From Spongilla lacustris (lineage: Eukaryota > Porifera > Demospongiae > Spongillida > Spongillidae): 64,000 nt of DNA. The notes beneath the pieces are model-generated. The model had not been told where the DNA came from and ran no database searches. It saw nothing but the letters and a program-made list of their open reading frames with translations. Each line of letters opens with the position of its first letter. Positions within the stretch are counted from its first letter, which is position 1. Location: positions 9,207,254-9,271,253 of the forward strand of contig OX442415.1 in assembly GCA_949361645.1 (NCBI GenBank), given 5' to 3'. Below, piece by piece: positions 45,016-55,207 of this stretch. The position numbers and the translations under genes are program-made.

Positions 45016-45171
45016 GAGTCATTGTCCTGCGGACGGCCTGTTTGTAATTTAAAAATAGTATCACACTTTTAAATGGCCTTGTGCTCGCCGCACGGGCTTC
45101 CCGCAGGGATAATTGAAGGTGTGCACGTGACCTAGATATCTAGCTGCTTGAAAAAACCCGTGCGGAGCACT

Positions 45172-45441
45172 ATGGCACTCATGCAAGGATTGACGGCCGC
45201 AGGACTTTCCTACGCCGTGGAGTATTTCATGGGGTACAACCCCACGCTGGCCCGGTCGGCTTTCGCCGGAGCCAGCGGCATAGCAGACTACTACGGCAAG
45301 ACCGTGCTCACGCCCAGCTTGGGCATCGGGGCCGAGGGGTTTCCCGTGCACATCGTCGGGGCTGCGGTCGGAGGCGCAGCCTACGCGGGCCTCATCGGCC
45401 AGATCACCGGGTCCAGCGAAGAGATGACCTCGCTGTTCATG
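45172..45441 (+). CDS. Gly/Ala-rich membrane-type protein, cut by assembly gap (A)
   Basis: The ATG is at 45172 (MALMQGLTAAGLSYAVEYFM). Hydrophobic Gly/Ala-rich segments such as VHIVGAAVGGAAYAGLIGQI resemble the 43522 protein. The end lies in the N gap. Confidence 0.5.
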
Positions 45442-45641
45442 NNNNNNNNNNNNNNNNNNNNNNNNNNNNNNNNNNNNNNNNNNNNNNNNNNNNNNNNNNN
45501 NNNNNNNNNNNNNNNNNNNNNNNNNNNNNNNNNNNNNNNNNNNNNNNNNNNNNNNNNNNNNNNNNNNNNNNNNNNNNNNNNNNNNNNNNNNNNNNNNNNN
45601 NNNNNNNNNNNNNNNNNNNNNNNNNNNNNNNNNNNNNNNNN
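45442..45641. other. Assembly gap, 200 N
   Basis: Exactly 200 unknown bases, probably a placeholder length. The start of the DNA polymerase gene and the end of the preceding gene are hidden here. Confidence 0.99.
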
Positions 45642-48600
45642 CACCCCCAGCTGGGTGCCCAAAAGGGCGGTGGTCAACGTCCGCAACCAGGACGACGAAT
45701 GTTTAAAATGGGCTCTGTTATCAGCCTTGTTCCGGCAAAATATCATGCTGAAAGGGCGGCCAATTATATCATACATGAAAAAAACTCGACTGGACTGGGA
45801 TGTCCTTTCCGGCCACCGCGAAAGACATCTCCCAGTTTGAGAAAAACAATCATCCCTATGCCGTCCACGTATGGACGTACGTCGAGGAGAAGGGAAGGCA
45901 GCAGCTCATTCCCTATCGCACCAGCAAAAAACTGGCTCAGCAGGAAATTTGTCTTCTCTTGCTTAGGGGTCCTGCGGACGGCTCGGGCCTCCCGCAGGGA
46001 GAACATTTCATCTGGGTCTCGGACCCAAGTCTGATCATCAATAAAAAAAGAAAACCGCACATCACGGCCTGCCTGAGGTGCATCGCCAACGTGCCCGACC
46101 TGGAGGAGCACCGCAAGTACTGCCTGAGCGTGGCCGAGGCGGGGGCCAGGATCTTCATGCCCACCCAAGCCCTACGTGCAGTTCGACGCGACCCTGATGG
46201 CCAAGACGCTCAAGAAGCCGTTCGTCATCTACGCCGACTTCGAGGCTTCGATCATCGAAGCCCTGGTCAACACCTCCGGCCTGGTGTCCACCCAGGTGGC
46301 AAACTCCTACTGCTACGTCGTGGTGGCGTCGGACGGGGAGGCCACCCCTCTCCGCCTGTATCGGGGTCGCCTGGCAGCTAAACTATTTGTGACTGCGTTG
46401 ATGATGGAGTAACGAGCAGTGGATGTTCAGGCTGCTAAAATCAAACAGGCCCATGCACCTCAGTGCTGCAGAGGAGACTGCATTCCAGGCAGCCGAGGTG
46501 TGCTGCACCTGTCAGGGGGCCTATACATATAACGATTTTAAGGTCAGACACCACGACCACTTCACCGGCCAATACTTGGGTGCGGCCCACAAGACGTGCA
46601 ACCTGTTTATGAAGAGCGTGAGCGGCAAGATACCCGTGGTATTTCACAACCTGAAGGGCTACGACAGCCACCACATCTTTTCGGAGCTGGGTGCCGAAAT
46701 GGCACCCACCATCGACGTCATCCCCCAGTCGGGAGAAAAGTACATCACCTTCTCCATCGGGCCGTTCCAGTTCATCGCCTCCTACCAGTTCCTGGCCAGC
46801 AGCCTGGACGCCCTGGCGAGGTCCCTGAAGCCCGAGGACAAGAGGATCTCGAGGGAGATGCTGGGGGAGCACTTTGATCTTCTGCAGCAGAAGGGGGTGT
46901 ACCCCTACAGTTACGTCACCGGCCACGACGTCTTCCAGGAAACCGAGCTGCCTCCCATCGAGAAATTCAAGTCGGATCTGACCGAGATGAGCATCTCACC
47001 CGAGGACTACGCCAGGCCCCAGAGAGTGTGGAGGGAGCTCGGCTGCGTCAACTTCGGGCAGTACCACGACGCCTACCTCAGGGTGGACGTGCTGATGCTG
47101 GCGGACGTGTTTGAGAATTTCAGGGCCGTCGCCATGACCGTGTACGGACTGGACCCGGCCATTTTTTCAGCTCCCCCGGACTCAGCTGGGGTGCCATGCT
47201 CAAGCTCACCAAGGTCAAGCTGGAGCTCATCCAGGACCTGGACATGCACCTCTTCGTCGAGAAGGGCATCAGGGGCGGCATCGCACCGTTGGGGAGAAGA
47301 GACTCTGCGAAGCCAACAACCCATTCATGGACTCTTACAACCACTCCAAGCCCGTCAGCTACATAATGTATTGGGACGCCAACGCCCAGTAACTCCTGGG
47401 CCATGTCACAGAAGCTGCCCTGGGGTGGGCACAACTGGGTGTACCCCTGCGGGCCGTGCGGGCCGGCCTTCAACTACTCGCTGGCCGACTGGGTGGGCCA
47501 CATCATGCAACACGACGCCGAGGGCGACCTCCAGTACGTCTACGAGGTGGACCTCGCGTACCCCGACGAGCTGCACGACGCCCACAACTCATACCCCGCT
47601 CGCCCCTGAAAACCGGGTCATCCCCCTCGAGATGATGAGCGACTACCAGCTCGACACGGCCAAGGATCTTGGCATTAAGCTGGAGGCCTCCCCCAAGCTC
47701 ATGCCCACCCTGCTGCCCAAGTACAATTACGTCGTGCACGGGGAAGCTTTGAAGACCTATCTCAGACACGGCTTAAAGTTGACAAAAGTCCATAAGGTGT
47801 TGGATTTAAACAGAGCAGGTGGCTCAAGCCGTTCATCGACCTGAATACGAGCAAGCGAATGGAGGCGGCGGTGTTGAAAAACGACTTTGAAGTCAATCTG
47901 TACAAGCTGATGAACAATGCAATTTTTGGCACGACAATGGAGGACGTCAGGAAGAGGCTCAAAGTCAAATTCACCTCGGAAGAAGACAAGATGATAGCCA
48001 TAGCAAGCCACCCCACCTTTAAAAATTTCAAGATGTTCGACGGCGGCTTGGCAGCCTTCCACGTTGCCCAGCTCACCTGCCAGCTAAACAAGCCCGTGTT
48101 CGTCGGCCAGGCCGTGCTGGACATCAGCAAGACCCTGACTTATGAGTTCTTCTACGGCCACTTAAAAAATAAATACGGCAACGACGTCACCCTGCTGTAC
48201 ACGGACACGGACAGCCTGATCGTCGAGATAAAGAGCCTGAACGTCTACCAGGACCAGTGGGAGCACAGGGACCTGTTTGACCTGGGGGAGTACCCCGAGG
48301 GTTTTTTTCAGGACAAGACAAATGCAAAGGTCCCGGGCAGGTTCAAGGATGAAGCCAAGGGTAAGCCCATCTCGGAGTTCATCGGGCTGAGCTCAAAGAT
48401 GTACAGCTACGTGGTGGGCCGAGCGCATGGACCCCACCAAGGAGCCTCCTAAGCAGCTGCACGCGGTGGTGCCCAGACCCAGGGGCGAAGTAAAAAAAGC
48501 AAAGGGAATTACGAGGGCCACCTTGAATGGTGTGACCCACCTAAATTACAAGCAGTGCATATACGTCGACTGCCTGCTGCACATGCAACAGAAGACGATG

Positions 48601-48748
48601 AAGTCCGTCAAGCAGAGGATAGGAGTCTACTCCAACCTGAAGGTCAACCCTAAGCCCCCTAGACTCGAAAAGATACATCTTGGATGGCATTACATCATAC
48701 GCTTATGGACACAAAAAAAATACATTAACAACGACAATGATTTTTAGC
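45642..48748 (+). pseudogene. Protein-primed family B DNA polymerase (A), many frameshifts
   Basis: Polinton pPolB replicates the element from protein-primed ends. Seen in order: N-terminal VRNQDDECLKWALLSALF; exo I FVIYADFEASI; a zinc/HNH-like block CCTCQGAY ... HHDHFTGQYLGAAHKTCN; exo II FHNLKGYDSHHI; exo III YLRVDVLMLADVFENF; DLAYPDELHDAHNSYP in the polymerase/terminal-protein region; motif B KLMNNAIFGTTMEDVRKR; motif C YTDTDSL; and LSSKMYSY. Frame changes occur near 45805, 46168, 47175, 47285, 47386, 47600, 47815 and 48425, and there is a TAA at 46410. A hairpin pair is inserted in frame at 45966-46000 (GPADGSGLPQG). The 3' end overlaps the next convergent gene. Confidence 0.85.
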
Positions 48749-49372
48749 CGCGTACACAGTCATACAATTAACACCACACTCCTTACAGTTAAATGGTTTG
48801 CTAACCATATGCATTACTTCAAAATGTACTTGCAATAAGTCTTCGTTTCTATACGCGCGCGTACAATCAAACCAGGGGCACATTCTTGGCGTAGTCTTAG
48901 AGTGCACTTCATGTACATGCTTCTTATAGGATTGCACGTTGCAATTGAGTACCAACCCGCAGTACGGACATTTGTGCCCTGTCAGCAGCCTCCACGACGT
49001 GCACCACTTGCACAGGCACTCATACACTGGATGTTCGCTGCTGGTTATTTTCATCCAATCCATATAGTTAAATGGCTGAGGCTGGGGCTGAGGCTGAGGC
49101 TTGGGCTTAGGCTGGGGCTCTGGCTCCGGCTGGGGCTCTGGCTCCGGCTGGGGCTCTGGCTCCGGCTGGGGCTCTAGCTCCGGCTGGGGCTCTAGCTCCG
49201 GCTGGGGCTCTGGCTGAGGCTCGCTTAAGTCGGGGATCATGTCGATTGCCTCATAAGGGATGGGTACCAGGTACTCCCTCCCTGATGCAACCTTCATGAG
49301 CAGGGGCGGCTATTTTCCTGCCCAATGATATCGAGCAGCTTCTCCCAGTCTATTACCTGGCGTTGCTCCATT
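48725..49372 (-). pseudogene. Zinc-finger protein 1 with PQPE repeat (A)
   Basis: The ATG at 49372 gives MEQRQVIDWEKLLDIIGQEN, and a frame change near 49305 leads into the 190-aa frame. A (PEPEPQ)n repeat follows. The C-terminal half has [30 protein letters not shown] ... [26 protein letters not shown] and CKECGVNC, with several C2H2/CxxC modules. It is a paralogue of the next gene. A regulatory nucleic-acid-binding role is an inference. Confidence 0.7.
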
Positions 49373-49431
49373 TTACTTCCCGTACAAATAAACAACTTAA
49401 ATATATTCACTATATACACAAACTAAGTACA

Positions 49432-50239
49432 TTAATCTGGACAATGATTTTGAGCAAAATACACAGTTCTACAGTTAGCTCCACATCCTTTACATGTAAA
49501 TGGGTCTGCACCCATGTGCATGTACTGCACGTGACGAAGCAGCTCTTTTTCATCTTGTGCGTCCACAACGCACCCAGACCACGAGCATCTCCTGGGCCAC
49601 ACCGAGCCGTGCACCTGCTTCACGTGCGCTATGAACAGTGCAACATCGTCTAGATACACAAATGAACAAAGGTGACACCTGTGCCCCTTCATCGGCTTAT
49701 ACGATGTGCACCATTTGCACAAGCATTCATACATATCCTTCGTCATGCTGGTCTGCCTCGCCCATTCCATATATTTCAAATTTGCCTCAGTTTTAGGCTC
49801 TACTCGCCGTGCTGCCGGCCACTCAGGCTTGGGCTTTTTTAACACGGGCACAGGCACCACGGGCACAGGCACCAGCTGCCCAGGCTTCTTAAACACGGGC
49901 TCGGACACCACAGGCACCAGCTGCCCAGGCTTCTTAAACACGGGCTCGGACACCACGGGCACAGGCACCAGCTGCCCAGGCTTCTTAAACACGGGCTCGG
50001 ACTCGTCGAAAATGACGATGGGCTGCTCGTCACTGCTCGGCTTGGGCTCCATCCAGGTCCAGGGTGCCAGGTCGGGGCACCATGTCAATGCCATCGTGTG
50101 GAATTGGTGGATCCCACAAGCATTCATCTCGTATCCAACCCTCTTGCGAGGGTTGGGTGTTCTCCTTCTCGATTGCCTGCATCAAATCGTTCCAATCTTT
50201 TATTCGCTGCTTGCATCGCATCTCATCCAAAACGTCCAT
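49432..50239 (-). pseudogene. Zinc-finger protein 2, paralogue of 1 (A)
   Basis: Start MDVLDEMRCKQRIKDWNDLM near 50239, with a frame change near 50070. The linker consists of SEPVFKKPGQLVPV repeats (three to four copies). The C-terminal half matches the neighbour: [50 protein letters not shown] and CKGCGANC. The low-complexity linkers differ completely between the two paralogues although their zinc parts align. Confidence 0.7.
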
Positions 50240-50477
50240 TTCCAAGAGCACAACAACTTTAATGTATTCACAGTTTACACAACCAACAACAAGCTAAGTA
50301 AACTTTACACTCTGCACATTTAAGGGGTGGAAACAGAACTCTACGCTCATTACCACGCGGCATGGGAGAAGAGAAGCAGAGAAGACAAATCCTGTGGCAC
50401 TGCAGAGTCTGCGCCCCTTTCCGACCCTTTGTTTCGGAACCCTTATGTATCCGGCATATGTATGAGTATCATTGGCA

Positions 50478-51342
50478 TCAGCAAGTCGGCTGCAGAGTAC
50501 GCGGCTGCCGAGGACACTGATCTGGAGCAGGCTGAACGGACACGAATTTTTTGCCGTTTTGTAAAATGAGCTGTGTAAAATCATAGTGTAATCGTTTTGC
50601 CATGTCGGGGTTTTTCATGCCCAGCAGCAATATCTTACCACTGCGATAGAGAAGGGCGGTGCACTTGCCGTGCGGGGAGGGTTTGCTGACTTCGTACCCC
50701 CCTTCCCTGCCGAACAGCACGACCACCTTCACGCTCTCGTAGTCCGAGAGCAGCACGGGCAGCCCGAACATGGTTTTTGGCTTGGTATGGAGGAACTTGT
50801 GCAGGGCAGCCAAATTAAGGCTCTCGTTCTCAGACCCAAATTGCACCTTAAAATTGTAATTCAGCATCTTGATACTGGTAGACTCGGGCAGCGGCCGTGG
50901 GACTTCCAGCAGGTCGGCCAGCATGTCTACGACCATCTTGCCGTCCGACAGGTCTTCCATGACGACTCCCGGCAGCTGTACCGTGCCCGTGCCGGGAAAC
51001 AGCTTCACCTTGTAGATGCGTTCCTCGGAGGGCCCTCCCGGCCTGAGGCATACTTCCACAGCCCCCGTTAAAGCAAGAGCCGTCGCCCTGCAATTTCCTG
51101 GGTCTCTTAAAACTTGCTATCCTACGCTCGACTTTGCTGAGGTCTTTCAGCAGGTGGGGGTACCTGCCGTTACAGGCATGCACAAAGTTACTGTTCACTG
51201 CCACGTACACGTCGTCTATCTTGCCCGCCAGCAGCTCGGACAGCTCGGCCACGTCGGTCCGGGGCATGTCGAGCTTGCTGCCGTACGTGCACAAACACAT
51301 TTTTAAGGGGGTGATGCTAATGTCGCCCGCAGGACAAGCCAT
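50478..51342 (-). pseudogene. TBP-like (TATA-binding fold) viral protein (A), one frameshift
   Basis: The ATG is at 51342. First half: ISITPLKMCLCTYGSKLDMP, KIDDVYVAVNSNFVHAC, GDGSCFNGA. After an indel near 51060 come EVCLRPGG, YKVKLFPGTGTVQLPGVVME, IKMLNYNFKVQFGSE. Near the end is ALLYRSGKILLLGMKNPDMA. The pattern 'FxxG-x-VQLPGV' and 'LYRSGKILLLG-K' recalls the strands of the TBP saddle as seen in several large-DNA-virus TBP-like proteins. This is a fold guess only. It is divergent from a Cys-rich gene, an arrangement also kept in element C. Confidence 0.55.
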
Positions 51343-51438
51343 CTGCCCACCTTTTATCAATAACACCCACACATTTTTCCAATTAGAGAAATCTGCACAC
51401 ATATGATATCATACGCGACAATACCTATAATATTAGCA

Positions 51439-51708
51439 ATGGAGTGTGCAAACTCACAGAAAGAGAGGGGATCTGGCCCGAACCAAGTGCACAACGTGTG
51501 CAGCTGACCCCGAATACGTGGTGCTGACCAGTGCACCGTACGTTGCCGTAAACAAGCAGGCGGCTGTCCCAGCAAAATGCTGCAGTGTGGCAACTGCAAG
51601 CGATGCTGCCCCACCGGCTGGTTCGTCAAATTGAGCTACAGCTCTGCCGTCAACTGGTACATCCTGGACCGGTACAAGGTGTGTGCCTGCTGTCGCAAGG
51701 GGAGGTAA
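51439..51708 (+). pseudogene. Cys-rich zinc-binding protein (A), frameshifted
   Basis: The ATG at 51439 gives MECANSQKE. Continuing in other frames are TKCTTCAADPEYVVL, MLQCGNCKRCCPTGWFVKLS and VNWYILDRYKVCACCRKGR. There are at least four CxxC knuckles. It is homologous to the remnant at 23353-23645. It may act with the TBP-like protein in transcription (inference from fixed divergent pairing). Confidence 0.6.
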
Positions 51709-51748
51709 ATCCACCGTCCTGCAGGAGATTGCCAAAGTCTGGAAGGAG

Positions 51749-51961
51749 ATGAAGAGACAATCACTCAACATGCACAACCACAGCTCACCTTACACATGTG
51801 AATATTGCAACATCAAGGTGCTTCCCAACAGCAGGTGCGGTCACGAGCGAACCCGCAGACATCAGGCTGCTTTGTCAGCGAGAACAATGCCCATTCAGAG
51901 CACTGAAAACCCTGAAAGCGCTTTCAGCGCTGAAAGGGGCGAACAGCCTGGAAGTATATAA
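51749..51961 (+). CDS. Small C2H2-like zinc-finger protein (A)
   Basis: 70 aa from ATG MKRQSLNMHNHSS. The module YTCEYCNIKVLPNSRCGHER is followed by TRRH, giving C-x2-C and H-x5-H spacing. The 3' part runs through two overlapping perfect palindromes (51912-51936), and the stop codon lies inside a TATATAAATAA stretch. Confidence 0.45.
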   Translation: MKRQSLNMHNHSSPYTCEYCNIKVLPNSRCGHERTRRHQAALSARTMPIQSTENPESAFSAERGEQPGSI

Positions 51962-51965
51962 ATAA
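51955..51965 (+). promoter_or_regulatory. TATA-box-like TATATAAATAA
   Basis: It lies about 90 bp upstream of an ATG at 52053 and directly follows the palindromes at 51912-51936. It could serve a short spliced transcript toward the right end. Confidence 0.35.
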
Positions 51966-52031
51966 TCTAGGCCAACGGCTAAAGTTCACAAATATTGACA
52001 TCAACAGCGTTTGGATCTTGGACCGACCGAG

Positions 52032-52049
52032 AGGGGCCTTCGGGCCCCT
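52032..52049 (+). other. Perfect hairpin with TTCG tetraloop
   Basis: AGGGGCC-TTCG-GGCCCCT: seven perfect pairs closed by C(TTCG)G, the most stable RNA tetraloop type. It ends 3 bp before ATG 52053. Confidence 0.6.
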
Positions 52050-52663
52050 AACATGCTAACCAGTACAGCTTCTACCCCCGAGATTTACGATGTAAGCTTG
52101 TGTTCTGTTATACTTTCGCAGGGAATGGCGAGCACGGTGTTAATCTTTTTTCCTCCCGTTAGACTGCTATGGTGAGTGCTCTTACGGAGTTCTGCTTGTT
52201 CCGAAGTTTAGCAGCCATAAATAGCCTAAAGATACTACTGCAATTATAGTTCATGTCAAAGCGTGGTGATAGCAAATAAGGCTTCTGAAGAGCAGGATTT
52301 GATAAAAGACAATGAAAAAATGGATGTAGGAAAGGTTACTGTAAATGGAAGATGAAATACGTAAGTCTGCCTCTATCTAGAACTCTATTTACTTAAACTT
52401 ACCACAGGTCGCTTGCTTTGGTTAAAGACGGAGAAAAAGTGGTACAACGACAGGATGATGAGATTACAAGGAACAGGGACAAGGAAGACGAGCTTGTAGA
52501 ACTTTACTGTATACTAGTAAACTTGTAAAACATTACTGAGTAAACCTATACTAGTAAACCACCGCTGTATACTAGTTAACCACTGCTTGCTTTTTGTACC
52601 AATGTTTGTAAATGATTGTAAACTTAAATTTCCCTATGAGAGGTCTCTCCCCGCTAGCAAGTG
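52050..52663. other. Region between last A genes and right TIR
   Basis: There are no long frames. Splice-like pairs occur: GTAAGC...TTTCGCAG (52092-52121, only 30 bp) and GTAAGT...ACCACAG (about 52360-52408). A tandem 'tatactagt(t)aac' motif repeats at 52510-52580. A short spliced gene is possible but unproven. Confidence 0.35.
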
Positions 52664-53223
52664 TACACCTGTCCTTTCCCCGCGGGAGGCCTTGCTTTCC
52701 CTGCGGGAGGCCTTTCCCTGCTAGCAAGTGTACACCTGTCCTTTCCCTGCGGGAGGCCTTGCTTTCCCTGCGGGAGGCCTTTCCCTGCTAGCAAGTGTAC
52801 ACCTGTCCTGCAAGCGCAAGTGTACACCTCCCTTCTTTAGACTACACACCATGGTGCGTATAGTGTGCTACGAGGGGCATTTCAACGCACTATTCGCCAA
52901 CAGGCGCAAACATGCATGTGTACATCTAGAGGCTTTTCAAAGCATTCCTCGCCTCCTTTCATCATTTCAGCAGTTTGCGTAGGGGGCATTATCTAGTCGT
53001 GTTGTCCAATTATAACACCTTTCAAAAGCAGATGGTTTGACACACCTCCAACGTAATCAGATAAAAGTGTATACCAGTGTACACCTCAGCCCTAACCTAA
53101 AAAATGTTACATAGATCAGAGGATATTTGGACCCTGTGGAGGCCTCTATCTATATCAAAATATTTAAAAATAGCCCTAAAATCATGAAAGTGTGTCTCAA
53201 AAGAGGACCCCCGATAACCTACT
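52664..53223. repeat. Right terminal inverted repeat of A
   Basis: 560 bp, the reverse complement of 28527-29085 with one extra base in a G/C run near the tip. It ends CCGATAACCTACT. Confidence 0.95.
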
Positions 53224-53228
53224 GCCCT
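53224..53228. repeat. Target site duplication, right copy (GCCCT)
   Basis: This matches 28522-28526 and marks the resumption of B's coiled-coil gene. Confidence 0.9.
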
Positions 53229-54012
53229 GCTCCCCGCACATTTCATGGAACTTCCGAACAGCCACCACAAGTTCCATCTTCTCCTTTCTATATTTTTCTG
53301 AGAGCCCGTTCCACACGGCTCCCTCTCGGTAGGCGGCGATGGCGTCCAGGGAGACCCTGCCGTCGGTAGATAGGTAGGGGTGGCTGCCCAAGGGGAGGGA
53401 TTCCAGTTCTACCACCTCATACTTCTGCCCGCCTCGCAACCTCGCCTCGTCAAGTTGTTGATGGAGGAGCTTGTAGCCGGCGTAGTTTTTGATCTTGACT
53501 GATTTAGACGTCTTTAGGAACGAGCTCATCTTGCTTTTTAGCAGAAATAGCGCATTAAAATATTCTTGATCCGCCCAGCGGGCTTCGTTTACGCCATTGA
53601 AAGTTACGTTTGCCATTAACTCCTGCTCTGGTGTTTCGGGGGGAACTAAGTTCAGCAGGCCGGAGAGTTCCAGCTTTATTTTTATATATTTTACCGGCAT
53701 TCGAAAGTACACCTGCCGGTAGATATCAGGATCATAATTTTGGTTTATATCCACCGACAGGTTGATCTCTTGACATATTTTTTTATATGCTTCTATTTTT
53801 TCGTCCACAGTTCCTTCCACGTTCACTGGTGGTGGTAGAGGGATGTACTTTTTGTACGCCTCCACGGGATCCCAGTACGATGAACATTCAACGGTGTCCA
53901 TCATCTCCGTGGAGGCGCTGGAAGGAGCTGTGGACGAAATCTGAAGAGAACAAGATGATGCGGCAGGGGCCTTGCGCAGCAAAACACTTACGTTAGAATC
54001 TTCGGAAGTCAT
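53224..54012 (-). pseudogene. N-terminal part of B's coiled-coil protein
   Basis: Begins MTSEDSNVSVLLRKAPAASS at 54012 and matches the A protein (29191-30411) to about residue 261 (FHEMCGEQG), then is cut by the right end of A. The remaining C-terminal part is at 28102-28526. The promoter side of the gene is intact. Confidence 0.9.
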
Positions 54013-54149
54013 AACCGTATTTTTATAAAATTATCTGGAAAAAAAAATGTGAACTTGTGTGTGTGTGCAGCAGCTTAAATAGTGTCTCCGACGCATGACC
54101 TATGTAGTGCTAACAAGACGCACGCGTAGATAGATTGTTCTAGAACGCT

Positions 54150-55172
54150 TCAGGCCTGAGAAGGCCCTCCCGGCCCAAGGGAAGCAGCAAGGGTGGTGTC
54201 TGCCGGAATGACGAATAATTCTTCCCTGACGAAGGGGCGTGCCGGCCCGGGATGATTAGTTGTAATGTTGGGCCCCACCTTGTACAGGGTAGGGACTCCC
54301 TTGACACCCTTAAACGGATTGTCGACGTATTCCGAGACGTGGTGCACGGAGAGGGACCAGATGGGGTCGGTAGCTCGACGCCTGCCACCCTCCAGCTCGC
54401 CCTCGTCGTACAAGTACCTGACTTTGTCGAACGGCTCGATCCTCGGAGGCTCCGGACCTACTCTCGGCCTCGCAGGCTTGGCCCTTATGCCGAGCTGGAG
54501 CAGGGCCTCGTTGGGCTTTTTGCCCAGCAGCCTGGTGGAGGTGTCGTTTATGTCTCTGACCACCTCGGGCAGCGCCTCCATCCACTTCGTGCTCCTCCCT
54601 GCCGGCCCGAGGGAAAATTCCTCGTGGTACTGCTGCTTGAACAGACGCTCGGCCAGCGTGCGGTTGAACCGCTCCACGATGCCCTGCTGCCTGTGGTTGC
54701 CCACCATGGCCGTGCGGATGATTACCTTGTGTTTTTTAATTAGTGTGGTGAACGCCCCCATGAACTCTTTGCCCGCGTCTACCTGTATGAGTCGGGGCCA
54801 CTTTAACGGACCCCTCTTGTAAATCTTTTGTATGGCCGCCGCGGTGATCGCGGCGGTCTTGTCGACCAGCGGCTCGGCCTCCTTGTACCGACTGAAGACG
54901 TCCACCACGCACAAGCAGTACTTGTACGTCTTCCTACCCACCTTGTCGTGCGGGAGATACAGCAGATCGGCCTGGTGGGTGTCGTTGAGGGACCTGGCCT
55001 CGATGATCGACCGGGGCACGGTCTTGGGGCCCTTCTGGTAGATCTGGTAGATGGGTTGTTTCTCCAGCCAGGCCCTGGCCGCGTCTGCCGAAACGCCGGC
55101 GGCCGCAGCCAGCTTCTTCACGGCCGTCTCCCCATGCCAGTACCCACCCGGAGAATAATAGATTTTGTCCAT
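54150..55172 (-). CDS. Polinton integrase (B)
   Basis: 340 aa, intact. D69, D132 (QVDAGKEFMG, canonical Gly) and E167 are present. It is nearly identical to A, with a two-residue longer C-terminus caused by a hairpin variant near 54155-54175 (CCCTCCCGGCCCAAGGG). This is the most likely functional integrase in the window. Confidence 0.92.
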   Translation of the reverse strand: MDKIYYSPGGYWHGETAVKKLAAAAGVSADAARAWLEKQPIYQIYQKGPKTVPRSIIEARSLNDTHQADLLYLPHDKVGRKTYKYCLCVVDVFSRYKEAEPLVDKTAAITAAAIQKIYKRGPLKWPRLIQVDAGKEFMGAFTTLIKKHKVIIRTAMVGNHRQQGIVERFNRTLAERLFKQQYHEEFSLGPAGRSTKWMEALPEVVRDINDTSTRLLGKKPNEALLQLGIRAKPARPRVGPEPPRIEPFDKVRYLYDEGELEGGRRRATDPIWSLSVHHVSEYVDNPFKGVKGVPTLYKVGPNITTNHPGPARPFVREELFVIPADTTLAASLGPGGPSQA

Positions 55173-55207
55173 TTTGCTGCCTTGCTATACAATCCCCAGG
55201 CTCAATT

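Larger units (their letters stand above)
28527..53223. mobile_element. Polinton/Maverick A, complete, 24,697 bp, nested in B
   Basis: It has terminal inverted repeats of 559 and 560 bp, termini AGTAGGTTATCGGGG / reverse complement, and a 5-bp duplicated target GCCCT. Contents include an rve-type integrase, penton, major capsid protein, fiber, A32-type ATPase, protein-primed DNA polymerase B and accessory proteins. The 5'-AG terminus fits Polintons. They usually make 6-bp duplications, so 5 bp is slightly atypical. The TIRs appear identical except for one G in a G-run, which points to a very recent insertion. Confidence 0.92.
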
